From: Xestospongia muta
Lineage: Eukaryota > Porifera > Demospongiae > Haplosclerida > Petrosiidae
Length of the DNA stretch: 64,000 nt
NCBI GenBank assembly: GCA_963693285.1
Contig: OY848917.1
Span: 23,256,245 to 23,320,244 of the forward strand
Direction: 5' to 3'
Positions 1 through 12,100 of this stretch are shown here, one piece after another. The notes beneath the pieces are model-generated. The model was not told the origin of the DNA, made no database searches, and saw nothing but the letters and a program-made list of their open reading frames with translations. How positions within the stretch are numbered: position 1 is the first letter of the stretch; the number at the start of each line of letters is the position of its first letter. The position numbers were made by a program, and so were the translations under genes.

Positions 1-421
1 TGTTAGCTATTAAATTGTATTGTAGGGGACCCTGTTTGTGAGTGCATGTTGTTCTCAAAAAGCACAATTAATGACTATGACTCTAAAATTGCTAAATATT
101 GCCGAAATTCTCCTTGTTTATATTTTTAATGAGATATACAGATGAACTTTATTAATTAAAAGGACAAAAATCTATAGTATATACGTATTTAAAGCAAAAA
201 TTTACTTCAAAAGACTTTCTGTCTCCACTTATCTTTATGTTTTGACACTACTGCAATGTTTTGTATTTTAGTGCTTTTCTGTTTTGACTTTTTGTAACAG
301 TTTCAGAATAGTATTTTCATCAAAAGTATTTAAAGGGTTTATTAAATTTAAGTGTAATACACAATACTTTACTAACAACCTTTAAGTATACTAGACACAT
401 ACAGACAATGTACATTAGTGT
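1..421. other. 3' flank of the minus-strand repeat-protein gene
   Basis: No coding potential is seen. An AATAAA polyadenylation signal read on the minus strand lies at 343-338, about 80 bases past the stop codon of the neighbouring gene, so part of this stretch is probably its 3' UTR. Confidence 0.5.
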
Positions 422-3400
422 TTAGTCTTCAAATCCGACAACATTAGATCCTCGTAGTTTTCTGGTTTTCTTAGTACTTTTTGGGACAATCATATCAATG
501 GTATGTATATTTTTCTGATCTCCAAATGGTTTCTTTATAGGAGCCTCTTCAATATCATCATTAATATTGTTGTCATCATCACTTTTTCTGTCTTGTGATG
601 ATTTTTCTTTAGAATCACTTGTATCACCCAACTCTTCACGATATTCTTTTGCTAGAGACTTTCTCACAGTGCTCAATTGGTCTTTTAGCTGCTGCTTTGA
701 CTCTTCTCGAGATAGAGGAGCACTGAGACTTTTACTTGGCATTTCTGTTCCCTTTATTTCAGGAAGCTGTCCAATTTTTTCATCTAGTTTTTGCTTTAAC
801 TGTCGGTGATATGAAGTAGTACGACCACTTTGTTTTGTATCTAGTGGCCTTCGAGTTGTGGGACCATAACCAGTAGCTGTATTTAGAGTTGGCATATTCT
901 TAGCTGAATGACGATATCGTAATCCTTCTTCTCCTGAGAGGCCTGCATTGACCACTTTACCCTCTTTAATATGACTTTTCATGCTATGTCCTATGTAACG
1001 TCCTTTATCATGTCCATTATGTCCTGCATGAAGTCCACTATCATCCCCAACATAGGTTTCTCTACTGCCAGTAATGTGACAAAGATGTTTAACGCTTCCT
1101 GTGTAACTTTGGGTACTTTTTGTGTTACCTCCTCCTGCTTGATCTGCTATACGTCTATTGTCACTACCAGTATGACTTTCAGTATGTCCTACATGAATCC
1201 CACCACTACTTCCTGAATTTGTAGTAGCACCTTCAAGATCTCCAATGCTGCTTGTATCACTATTTCCAATGCCACTTTCAGTGTAACCTCTGGTTTTTGA
1301 TCCAATATGTGCACTATCTCTCTTAGGAATTCCTATAAGACTGCCAATATGACTTCCAATATCTTCTTCATGAACCTCAGCATCACCTCTAAAACGTGTG
1401 TGAACACCTTCACTAATTCCATTGCTTCTTTTGATAATCCCTCCGATACGATTTTCAGTATAATCACTAGTGCTTACTTTAGTTACTGTATTATCTCTCA
1501 TAGCACTTCGTCTATTACTACCATTATGACCATTCTGTCCTACATAAATCCCAGCACCACTCCTAGAATTTGTATGACCTCCTTCACCAATTTCATTGCC
1601 ACTTGGATAAAATCCTCCCACATGACCTTCAGTGTTTGTTCCAATACGAGTTCTTACTGTACTGTCTTTCATAGGACTTTCTGTCTGACCACCAGTATAA
1701 TGACTTGTGCTACCTCCAGAACCTGTGTGAATACTACTATGACTTCCAGTATGACCTCCAATATTTGCTTTAGTACCTTCACTGAGACTTCCTGTACTAC
1801 TTCCAGATGAATGCCCTGGATAACCTCTACTATTACTTCCAACAGATCCTTCATGATTTTCAGTATTACCTTCACCTGTTGGACCATTCGCTTTGGAACC
1901 TTTTGTTTTGCTTTCTTTGCCACCACCTCCTCCACATCCACCCAAACTAAACCCAAGACTTGGTGATAGTACAAGACTTGGGGGACCAACTGACAAATCT
2001 ACATTTCCTATCCCAAATTTTGTTGACACACCCACACGTGCTGTACTATGTGTTCCTATGTTGATGTTACCAGCATCGATTCCCGCTTTGAGCTCAGCAC
2101 TTGCAACAGCTCCACTACCTTGATACCCTCCCACTCGAACATTGCCTAAATTAGCCTCGCCAGCTGCAACTGTTGCTGTTGCTGTTGTAGAAACTGTAGT
2201 ATCAACTCCACTGATGTCAACATTACCAGCTGTTAAACTGGCACCTTTAGCCTTAGCCTTAGCAGCTGCAGTATATCCTTTCTTGATACCTGTTATACTA
2301 GCATTCCCAACTTCCATTTCTGCTCCCACAATTTCTGCCTTCACTTGTTTATCAACTTTTGCCATCACTCCAGTGACATCAGCAGTTGCAAAGTTTCCTT
2401 TGAATCCAGTAGCACTTGCCTTTGCTTCAGCTTGAGCCATTGCTTTTGTACCAGTGATGTCAGCCTTTGCCACAGTAATATCAGCACCAGTAGCTGATGC
2501 CGATGCTCCAGTCTTTGCCGTTGCTTTGACTCCACTAATATCAGCATATGCTGCTTTGACATTGAATCCATGTGCTTCAGCATTGAAAGTAGCACTTGCT
2601 TGACCTTGAATGCCAGTAATATCTGCTTTTCCCACAGAAATTTCACCACCAGTAGCTGATGCTGATGCTTCTAATTTTGCCATGACTTTTGTGCCAGTAA
2701 CATCAGCATTAACTGCTTTGATATTTAGTCCAGTTGCTTCAGCATCAAGAGAAACATTTGCTTGACTTTGTACACCTTTAATGTCTGTTGTTGCCACAGA
2801 GATATTAGCCCCAGTAGCAGATGCTGATGCTTCTAATTTTCCCATGCCCTTTGTGCCAGTAATGTCAGCATTAACTGCTTTGATATTTAGTCCAGTTGCT
2901 TCAGCATCAAGAGAAGCATTTGCTTGACCTTGTACACCTTTAATGTCTGTTGTTGCCACAGAGATATTAGCCCCAGTAGCAGATGCTGATGCTACAGTTT
3001 TTTTCATTCCTTTTACTCTTGTAATATCAGCATGTGCTGCTTTTAAGTTTAAACCTGTTGCTTCCAAATCAACTGTGCGACATTGTGTATCAGAACAGTC
3101 ATTAGATGTCTTGTTGGTGTCAGGTGATTCATTATTTATTAAAGTGCTTCCTTCTTCATCTTTGATACCAGTACCAATGAGATCATCACTCTCTGTAGCT
3201 TTGCTTTTTTCTTTAGCTGTAGTTTTTTTGGTGTTTATTTTCTCTAGCATTCCTCTCATACCAGATTCGTTGAGTATTTCCTCTGCATCTTTTTGAATTA
3301 AATGAGCTGTTGCTTCATCTCCTCTTAGTATATCTCCACTCTCTGTTATATAAATATCTTGTTTAGGTTTTCTTTGTTGTAACACTGATGCATTTGCCAT
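422..3400 (-). CDS. Large repeat protein with ATG..ADITG repeats and a Gly/Ser/His-rich region (unrecognised)
   Basis: I do not recognise the family. The uninterrupted frame opens at a TTG at 3409; the first ATG is at 3400, giving 992 aa. Residue numbers below count from the TTG. Residues 1-110 are charged and hydrophilic. Residues 114-430 hold about a dozen degenerate ~27-residue repeats of the form A-T-G-x-x-I-x(4)-A-D-I-T-G. Two consecutive double repeats of 54 residues (162 bp) are nearly identical in DNA at about 2660-2990, so expansion was recent. Residues 480-820 are rich in Gly, Ser, His and Thr with irregular GGHTGSHS/TESHTGS-like motifs. The tail from about 850 to 995 is charged and probably helical, with Lys/Arg and Asp/Glu clusters. 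There is no signal peptide or membrane segment. The repeat spacing could suit a beta-solenoid, but that is a guess. A splice acceptor just upstream suggests at least one more 5' exon. Confidence 0.8.
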   Translation of the reverse strand: MANASVLQQRKPKQDIYITESGDILRGDEATAHLIQKDAEEILNESGMRGMLEKINTKKTTAKEKSKATESDDLIGTGIKDEEGSTLINNESPDTNKTSNDCSDTQCRTVDLEATGLNLKAAHADITRVKGMKKTVASASATGANISVATTDIKGVQGQANASLDAEATGLNIKAVNADITGTKGMGKLEASASATGANISVATTDIKGVQSQANVSLDAEATGLNIKAVNADVTGTKVMAKLEASASATGGEISVGKADITGIQGQASATFNAEAHGFNVKAAYADISGVKATAKTGASASATGADITVAKADITGTKAMAQAEAKASATGFKGNFATADVTGVMAKVDKQVKAEIVGAEMEVGNASITGIKKGYTAAAKAKAKGASLTAGNVDISGVDTTVSTTATATVAAGEANLGNVRVGGYQGSGAVASAELKAGIDAGNINIGTHSTARVGVSTKFGIGNVDLSVGPPSLVLSPSLGFSLGGCGGGGGKESKTKGSKANGPTGEGNTENHEGSVGSNSRGYPGHSSGSSTGSLSEGTKANIGGHTGSHSSIHTGSGGSTSHYTGGQTESPMKDSTVRTRIGTNTEGHVGGFYPSGNEIGEGGHTNSRSGAGIYVGQNGHNGSNRRSAMRDNTVTKVSTSDYTENRIGGIIKRSNGISEGVHTRFRGDAEVHEEDIGSHIGSLIGIPKRDSAHIGSKTRGYTESGIGNSDTSSIGDLEGATTNSGSSGGIHVGHTESHTGSDNRRIADQAGGGNTKSTQSYTGSVKHLCHITGSRETYVGDDSGLHAGHNGHDKGRYIGHSMKSHIKEGKVVNAGLSGEEGLRYRHSAKNMPTLNTATGYGPTTRRPLDTKQSGRTTSYHRQLKQKLDEKIGQLPEIKGTEMPSKSLSAPLSREESKQQLKDQLSTVRKSLAKEYREELGDTSDSKEKSSQDRKSDDDNNINDDIEEAPIKKPFGDQKNIHTIDMIVPKSTKKTRKLRGSNVVGFED

Positions 3401-3440
3401 TGGATTCAAGTTTCTAAGGAAACAAAAACTTAATATAACA
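3401..3440 (-). promoter_or_regulatory. Candidate 3' splice site upstream of the repeat-protein start
   Basis: On the minus strand a T-rich tract ends in TTCCTTAG at 3414, and the frame stays open from there to the ATG at 3400. The annotated exon is therefore probably preceded by an intron and a 5' UTR or short coding exon that I could not locate with confidence. Confidence 0.45.
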
Positions 3441-3698
3441 TTTTTGTCATAACTAAAATATTATGATATTAATAGTTATCAATGTAACAATATTTCATTA
3501 AGCAAGTTGTAATTAATCATACTGGTAACTCCAATATGTCTTTTTGGTACTTAGTACTATTTGTATGTGAGTATATAATAAATGTGATCATGTAAACACT
3601 TCCCAACTGTTTGCTGTCTTATAACTAACAAATCTTAGCATATAAAATATAAAATATACTTCGTTATTTATGATACCAATATCTAAAACCATTAGGTT

Positions 3699-3752
3699 AT
3701 TGTTCCTTGTAGTCCTGTAACACCATGGTGTTGAAGGGCTACAAGGAACAAT
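3699..3752. repeat. Nested perfect inverted repeat (hairpin)
   Basis: ATTGTTCCTTGTAG at 3699-3712 is the exact reverse complement of 3739-3752. The centre, 3719-3732, is itself a 14-bp perfect palindrome (AACACCATGGTGTT). The linkers pair partly, so the whole 54 bases could fold as one stem. Confidence 0.75.
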
Positions 3753-6700
3753 GACATTGTGGTCAGGTTTTTACAGCCTCGCCTCTTTACATAGCAGACA
3801 GTCTTATAATTGTTTTAGGTCATTCAGGTTTATATAATGCATATAGATCATAACTGACATTATTTATCATGGGATCCACACTAACCTGCATGATAGTTCC
3901 ATATATAGCACAAGGCCTTTGAGCAATATTTTTTAAAATCTCAAATTATTAGGTTTATAAGGTTTATGGATCCATCAACAATGACAGGACTGATGATGTT
4001 TGTTATGAAGATTCATATAAACCTGCTGCCAGTAAGCTCTCAAGTTCTATATATTTTAGAATATAAGCATGCTAGGAGGTTGTTGTTGTTGTGTGTATGT
4101 GTGTATACATTGTATATTTTTTCAATATGTGTGTTTCATAGGCCATGCATTTTGAATGGGAGTGTCAGTTCATACAGGCCTCCCAGCAGGTTTACCTGGT
4201 AACTTATATAGTTAATTTCATATTCATAAATGGCATAGTAACAGATTTGTACAGATCTCTTGACAAGCTATACTCTGATTAAGTTTAGTTGGACACCTAA
4301 CTTAAATGTTATAACTAGGAATAAGCTAGAGAGAAATGGTTTGTACCATTCAATAAGCCTTGCAACTCTAATCTTTTTAATAAAACTAGAGCACTACCTA
4401 TTTAAGGTAGTAAACTACAAACCCCATATAATGTAAATGGAATTCTTTACATTCCACTACGACATGACTGTCACACATAATTTGCAAATATTGTTAATTA
4501 ATGTTTGTGCAAGGTTCTTTTAAAAGTTTAGAAACAGTCGAAAAATGTCTTGTATACCAAAAGTAAGAAAGTTAAAAAGAGTAAAGAGCTAGGAAGAACA
4601 TTTATAAGATTGGCTTGCAAACTGCCAAGATGCAAGGCCACACCAAAGTTAGATTGAGGATGTTTTCACTCTTTAAATTCCACAAAACCAGCATCCAACT
4701 CAACTTGAACAGAGTATATATAAGTTTTTCAATTATTAATCAATATCAGCCTTACATGTTTTCATACAATCTTTAGTATATACCTCTGAAACAATCAGTG
4801 TTACATGTTTTTAATTCAATCCTGGATATGGAAGGCTTTATTTACTTTAAAGGTTTGGTTACTTATTTAGTTTTTATGGATTTGTGTTTCATTTATATCT
4901 TGTTTTTTGCATTACATTTCCTTCTGTTTTTAAAGTGCTTTTTATAACTGTATTGTTAACAACAACCTCAGATTGGTAAATTGGTAATAACTGGATTTTG
5001 TTAAGCCTTAAAATGAGTCAAGTGACTAGGAACAAAGTACAAGTCCATAGAAGCTGTACAGAACTACAATAATCTATTAGATCATTGCTCACATCGTGTT
5101 TCAACTACTAAATAATATTAATTAATGAGTTTTAATCATTTTTGCAAACACTAGCTTGACAAATTTGTTATAAAATTCAAATGTTTTGTGTTCTTTTAAC
5201 GTTAATTTTACCTCCTAGCTCAACAAGATTTGAACTGGAAAGACATAAATTAATTTTGTAATTCAAAGATGTTATTTGGAAGCCTGGCATATAGAATCCC
5301 ACGATGATCTAATTAATAGAGATAATGGATATATATCCTCAATTTATAACACTCTTATCCACCCTCCTGTTGCATCTTCATAACTTTTTAGTCATAACAA
5401 AAATGTGCGATAAAACTCCCAAAAAATAGTGTGTAGTTTGAAAGATTGTTTTCATTATTTTGTTCATAAGAGATTAGATTTGTTGTTAGTATATGTTTTA
5501 CATTGAAGGAAACTTCTGTATAAAGGTCAAATTGTTTGGATCTTATAGCAAAATTGTTAAACTAAATAGTGTCTGTGAAAGCGATTAAAATTCGTCATGA
5601 ATTTACTTAGCTGCATAAGTCTATACAAGATAATGTTATTGAAGGCAATTAGAGTTCAGTTTATATAATCATTCTAAATTATGAGCTGTAAAAGCTTATT
5701 TATTTTGTATCCTGGCAACTGTAGTATATGCATGAAAGCTGACTAGATAAAATTGGGGATGTCCCAGGGAACTCCCCATGCAAACTGACTAGCCAAATTT
5801 CTTAGGCCACTTTCGTTAATTCATCACAAAAGCATTCGATTGGTCAATATCCAGTATTCATGATAATGGCTATACACAACTCATTAATAATTTATTAGGA
5901 AAAATTCTGAATGTCAGACATAGTAGTTACAGATAAGTAGATTGTATAGTCTAAATGAGTTATAATTTTCTTCATTGGGCTGTCACATGCTTACTTAATG
6001 ACCTTCGCTTGGCCATGATTACTATTATCAGCAATTTAGTACACATAACACCCTTAGAGTCTATTACATAAAAGGTTACAGATTGCAAGTTGTTAGTGAT
6101 AAGAATAAATATTTTAGATATAGTTTTGGGAAGTATTTTTAACATTGCATGGTACCAGCCCTGTACTAAATTTGGTGGCAAATTGCCATAATTTCAAATT
6201 GAACAGAGCACAAACACAGCAGCTAAACAAATAGCTAAGATACAAAGAGATCATGTAAGTTTTAAACAAGCAAGTATTCTTAGATTATGTGATAGTATTA
6301 TTGCTCAAAGGTTATGTGCAGTTTGTGTAAAGACATACACTAAATTATCATTAGAATTACAATTACAATTACTATTAGAATAACAAATAATTGAAAACAT
6401 CTAATTGTAACGATGTTGAGCAAACCTTAAAAATATACCAACATACTAAAATCAAAATAATAATAATAATAGTAATAAACAATAAACTTACAGTTTACCT
6501 TCTTGTCCTCCTTTTCTTAAAACTGAGTCAGTAATGCTTTGTCATCGTTAATTGTTAATAATTCATAAGTCAATATTCACGAACCATTTTATAACTTGTA
6601 GCAACTATCTGAAATTACTCGATCTATTTTACTATTCTTTCTCTCTCTGTCAGTAATTATTATATTTTGATACTTTTCCTTTTATTTCAAATATTTAACT

Positions 6701-7582
6701 TATTTCTTCATATGTTATAATGTTGACTATATATTAATTGTTTATAAAATTGATTTGTTGTTTTAACCAATGTATGGTTTCACATGTTGTATGTATGTAA
6801 CAAGTTATTTGATGCAAACTAAATTAAACACATTAGATTGTTTTAATTTCTAACATATTATCAGTCAATCTGATAGTATGTTAAAAATCAAATTTACAGT
6901 GACATATTTATTACATCTATTGCTATCGCTTTTCTCATTGTACTCTGATATTTCCTTGTCATTTAGGGTAATGTATTTCTTTGCTAGGATTACCAACAAA
7001 GTAGATGATAAAGGTGACAGAAGAGAGTGTACTGGTGACCAGAAAAGGCTCAGAAAATATTCTAGAGAGTAACATTTTACTGTTGGATGAGAGGACATGT
7101 TGAATTGTATGTATGCTTACAAAAATATAAATTGGATATTTGGCATATTCAAAATAATATTTGTTTAATAAGAATTGTAATTTGTAATTTTTTTACCTTA
7201 AAAAAGTGAAGAATGTTCCTCAAGGAGCTGACTGTAATGATGAAGTCCATATTGGCTATGATAATACATGTAATCTAGAATGCCTGTATATTTGAAACTT
7301 GGATGCATGTCTCAATGACTGAGGATTGTATTTACCAACATTTTACTGGATAGGAATATTTTATTAATTGCAGATGCTGACATTATATACAACTACGTTG
7401 ATATAAACAAGTAAGTCACTCATGTACATCAATCATCATAATACTAGCAAATTTTTATTGTCTATATACTCTATAATACAAACATAGCAAAATAATGCAG
7501 ATAACAGTATTGTGACCGGAAATAATTAACTTTAATAACTCTTAATAAGTGATGGTAATGACTGTATAATTTATAACTAACC

Positions 7583-7600
7583 ACCTCCTTAGCAACCGAG
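7583..7600 (+). promoter_or_regulatory. Possible RFX X-box half-site upstream of C2CD3
   Basis: AGCAAC at 7591-7596 matches the conserved RRNAAC half of an RFX X-box and lies 52 bases before the start codon. The left half (ACCTCC, spaced by TT) matches the consensus at only four of six positions. RFX factors control many cilium genes in animals, so the position is suggestive but the evidence is thin. Confidence 0.25.
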
Positions 7601-7647
7601 GCTGTTAATATTAGTGGGAGTGGTTGGCGGGATTTTGTAAAAGATAG

Positions 7648-7678
7648 ATGGCCAAAGCTCAACCTGAAAAAGGATTTA
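7648..7678 (+). CDS. C2CD3: C2CD3 exon 1 (start codon)
   Basis: ATG at 7648 in the context GATAGATGG, then ten codons and one base. The donor is a perfect GTAAGTTC at 7679. Without splicing the frame hits TAA after 20 codons. An upstream non-coding exon cannot be excluded. Confidence 0.7.
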
Positions 7679-9124
7679 GTAAGTTCAAACATTTTACTTA
7701 TCCCTTGTAATAATATCATCTCAGTCAGTAGAAAGTCCCAAAATACTGTCACAGTACGTGCTGGTCTTCCTCCTGAAGTACCTGGTGACGTTCGTGGACA
7801 GCTAGAAGTAACGTTTTCTTCGTTACTCTGGGATTGTTCAACTCCACCTCCTGCTCCTAGATTAAGTGTTCTCTTGAAATGGTGGGGAGAAAAAAGTCAA
7901 GGTACTATATTTAGGTAAGTGTGACAATGGATCATTGACCTATTGTTAATTTTAAAAGACTTTTATCTTTAGATTTATAGCAATGTCTAATAGTTCTGTC
8001 AATGATACATACAAGTTAATAGGAAATTAGAACCAAATCTTATAGATCCTTTACATTATGACCTTTATGTACTTAAAGTATAGTGTATTGTTACCAGCAT
8101 TGTTTTCATTCCTTCATACAATAGTCTCATAAGCCAGACTCAATCCCTATGATTGAATGATGGACGGGGGAGGATCTGGAGAATTGTAATAGAGCAACTT
8201 GTTTGTTTATATGAATATTATGTGCCAACCAAATTACAACAAGTCACATAGTAGACGCTTTGATGTAGACGTTACACATATCATCATTATAATATTTCAT
8301 GAAAGAGTTATAAAGTGGTTATCTCAAGCTGTGAAGTAAAAGTCAATGTCCCTAATACTAATAGTAGTTTGTTTCTCCTTTAGATAGTATCCAGTATTTT
8401 AGATATTTCTTTGATTGTTTTAATTTATTGGATTCCATTTTTCTGCTTCATTGATCACATTGTTGTCGAAGTGCAAAACTAACTAACTAATATTAGAAAT
8501 GTTTTACTTCAATATTTGTTTTGGTTAATTCTCATGTTTAATCTAGCTGATATACACAACTACAGTATATCTGGATCCACTGTTATTGAAGCCACTATGA
8601 ATTATGTATTTGTTTGAATACTGCCAGATGTTAAACACTGTCTTACATGATATAATAGTAGTCTTCTCTTTTTGAATTAGACACTACTGCTTTTATCAAA
8701 TGAAATATGGTGGTATAATTAATAAGATATTATCTTGTATTAGCACTTTTTATTATTAATTATATTGTTTATTATATTAGAGTTCCTGTTCTATTTGACA
8801 AGAAGTCAGTACCATCAATTACTCCATCATCAGCAATATATACTGTGCACTCTTCATGGAAGAAACTTAAGACATATTTTGAAGGTATTATAATGTTTTG
8901 TTTATCTACTGTATGTATACTATACATATACATGTGCTACAATAAAGAAAGTAATATTGACACAATAAATCCTGGTGAATGCGACCTGCTGCTGTTAATT
9001 TACACCTCTCAAGCTCTCATATAAGATATGATTATATTCATTACTACACACACACATATATTTATATAGTAATGAATATAATCATGTCTATAACATGAGA
9101 GGTGTAAATGAACTATATGTATGT

Positions 9125-9166
<42 letters not shown>

Positions 9167-12100
9167 TTATGTAAGTGGTTATTTTTTAAGGCTACTTTGA
9201 ATATAAAATGGAGACTTATATGACAAAATGATAGTGCATTGACCACAACCTTTATGTATAAAGTAATTAGATAGCACAATTTTGGCTGTGCTTTAAGTTT
9301 TACATTCTAATTATATATTCACTAAAATTAAGTAAATAATATATTTTTATTTAGTAAGTACATATGTATTTGTACATGTACTGGAATATTGTGCATATAA
9401 TTGAATTGACAAACAGCTAAATAGACATGTCATTTTATACTATCAATATTTTATCTCTAGGGATCTTTAATTTGATATCTCTTGTGTCTTTTTTCATTAG
9501 ATATGAGTCATCTCACGTTACAGGTTGGTCTTGGTAGAAAATCAGAAGATATGTTTATAATGGGACAATGTCTTGTACCACAACTATCAACATTAACACC
9601 TCATAAACCATTTACTAGGTAACTATGCTATGTGTGTTTCACTGTATACATGTATTATTGTATGTACATGTTTTATATGTGTACATTTAAATGTCTTGTT
9701 TTACATTTAACTTAGTCATTGGGACATGTTATAATTTCATATGTTATAATATGTACAATATAAATGACTTTATATCTTGTCATATTTTATAGGATGTGTT
9801 CAGTAGTAACTGTTGATGGTATTCATCTTGGTAGACTATCAGTATGTATGACATTAAGTATTAACAGTAGAAAACATCACCACTCACTACATCCTGAAAA
9901 TGTCTCTAAAGAGAATGATGTCTTGTTACCTGACACAGATAGCAAAGGTTTAGAGAAAGACTCGATCAGCAGAGACCACACCCATCATAATATTTCTCTA
10001 GACCACGCCTGTCATGATGAAGATCCTATTCCAGACTCTCCTTCGTCTAGACCTAAGATATCTGCACATGTACATATATGTCCTGTTCCTATTACAACTC
10101 ATGACAAATGGAAGACTGTTCAACCATTAACTACACCTACTACTAGTGTCAATGATCCTGTTATTACTACTGAAGGGAAGCCATCCACTGATCACTTGAA
10201 GTCATTACAATTAGGAGAGAAAGGGAGAGAGTTAATACAATGTCTATTAGAACAAGCAAAACAATTACATGACAATATGATTAAAGAAATTGGGGGAGTG
10301 CCTACTGATCATAATACGTGAGTCAGAAATTCTAAAGATGTAAATGTACATGTTTTATAACATAATGTACATGTAGATCTTATGATAACATAATGTACAT
10401 GTACATGTTATATAACATAATGTTCATGTACGTGTTATAATAACATAATGTACATGTAGAGGTTGCTTTTGCAGGTGTATTTGTCTGTAATTATGCTACA
10501 TGAAGATAATATTGTATATTTACAGTCATAATGTAATGAACATTAGTATTTAATTTACCAGATAAATCCTTTTCATTTTATAGGCCAAATATAACATGTG
10601 ATGATAGTTGTTCACAATTAGTTGAACTGACTCCACCTCATTCTCCTGACAGTACATGTAGCATAGACATATTACATGAAGTAGGTTTAGTACGACTACC
10701 TTCTGAAGACCTAGATATAGCACCTGTAATAGCTATACAACCATCATGTGACCAACCTTGTGACCACACGCAACAGTCAGGTGATCAACAATCATGTGAC
10801 CCCATTCAATCATCAAGCAATCATAAACCACCATATGACCCTCCTCAACAGTCACATGACCTCAAAGAACATACTAACAATTACTCATTGTCAAAGTGTA
10901 TACCGCCTTCATCAGTCGACAGTGACACCAATACACCAATTATAACCCGTCAAACCAGTCATACTGGTCTAGTGACATCACCTCGTATGTTCCATTTTCT
11001 TCTTGATATTGCTGAAGCTAGTTCACTACAATGCCCTAGTGATTACAGGGTTCTCCCCAATGTATATATGATATGTAGAATGTTCTGTTTAGATACTCCA
11101 ATTTGTACTGGTATACATTGGAAATGTCGTCAACCTCACTTCAAAATAAAGCAGGTTTGTTTATATCATCAGCATATACTACATTGTGTAGGACATGTGT
11201 ATTGTTAGAAGTAGTTGTGTTTGCATATTAATAGATTGACCTCTTTCCCTTATACAATATCATATAATATCATTAGAGAAAGGTTTTTCTGACTTTGGAC
11301 AGCTTTATATAATATTCTATATACTTTTAAGGAATTGTATTACAATATAAAGGACAAAAGTAGTAACACTAGGTATGTGGTGATATTACCATCTATTAAC
11401 TCAGTAAGGATAGAATACAATAGTAAACAACATACAGTATACTATTGTATTGTTAAAACCACAGTACAATTCCTTTAAGTAAATTACTGTACTAATTGCA
11501 ATATATTTAATATTAGTGTACATGTACATACACATATATATAGTACTTGTCATATGTAGCCTATTATAAATACATTTACATAGTGTTATCAGTGTAGTAA
11601 TGACTGTTCATTGATGTATGGAATATTGTATTATAGTTTACAATGTACTAGGTAATTCCAGTCATATTACAAGAGTCAGATGATCTCAATGGACAATATG
11701 TTATTATTGAATTATGGCATTGTATTAATGAGATAATATCAAGAGAACATGATGAGGTAAGAGATATACACGAATTAATTTATATAACTGTTTAGATTAA
11801 ATGATTAACATTACTAGATTTTCCTTGAAGTATCTGACAACATTTAGTATTGACATATTGTAATATAGAGATATTTTACATTATACACAAATGGGAACAA
11901 TCTGTTGCCTTATCCTCTTTTACTCTACATAAAATTAATATGAGGGGCTACAAACACAATCTTTGTATCTTGATCAGCGTGTACTTCTGATCAATACTTA
12001 ATTTAACTGATATATACATGTACATGTTGTATTGTTATATCTTAATATACATGTCTATACACATGTATATGTTATTTCTTGTTGTGTAAATTTTTATCTT

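Larger units (their letters stand above)
3410..7647. other. Intergenic region between divergent genes
   Basis: The 4.2 kb lies between the 5' ends of the minus-strand repeat-protein gene and the plus-strand C2CD3-like gene. It has frequent stops in all frames and no ORF with recognisable content. About 3950-4100 resembles, in diverged form, a repeat also seen near 14520-14660, 33760-33890 and 37010-37160 (variants of ACATTAACAATGACAGAAC followed by TATAAACCTGCTA). A hairpin lies at 3699-3752 and a candidate X-box half-site near 7591. Nothing else is supported. Confidence 0.5.

Noticed and set aside
567..3296. Plus-strand open frames across the repeat-protein gene
   Set aside because: They are antisense shadows of the long minus-strand frame and have the skewed composition expected from it.
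4081..4140. Small plus-strand frame at 3966-4202 as a gene
   Set aside because: It overlaps a diverged repeat and a GT-rich tract, with no start context, splice support or recognisable motif.
9088..9279. Minus-strand 63-codon frame with a Thr-His run
   Set aside because: The His-Thr run is just the (GT)n microsatellite read as codons.
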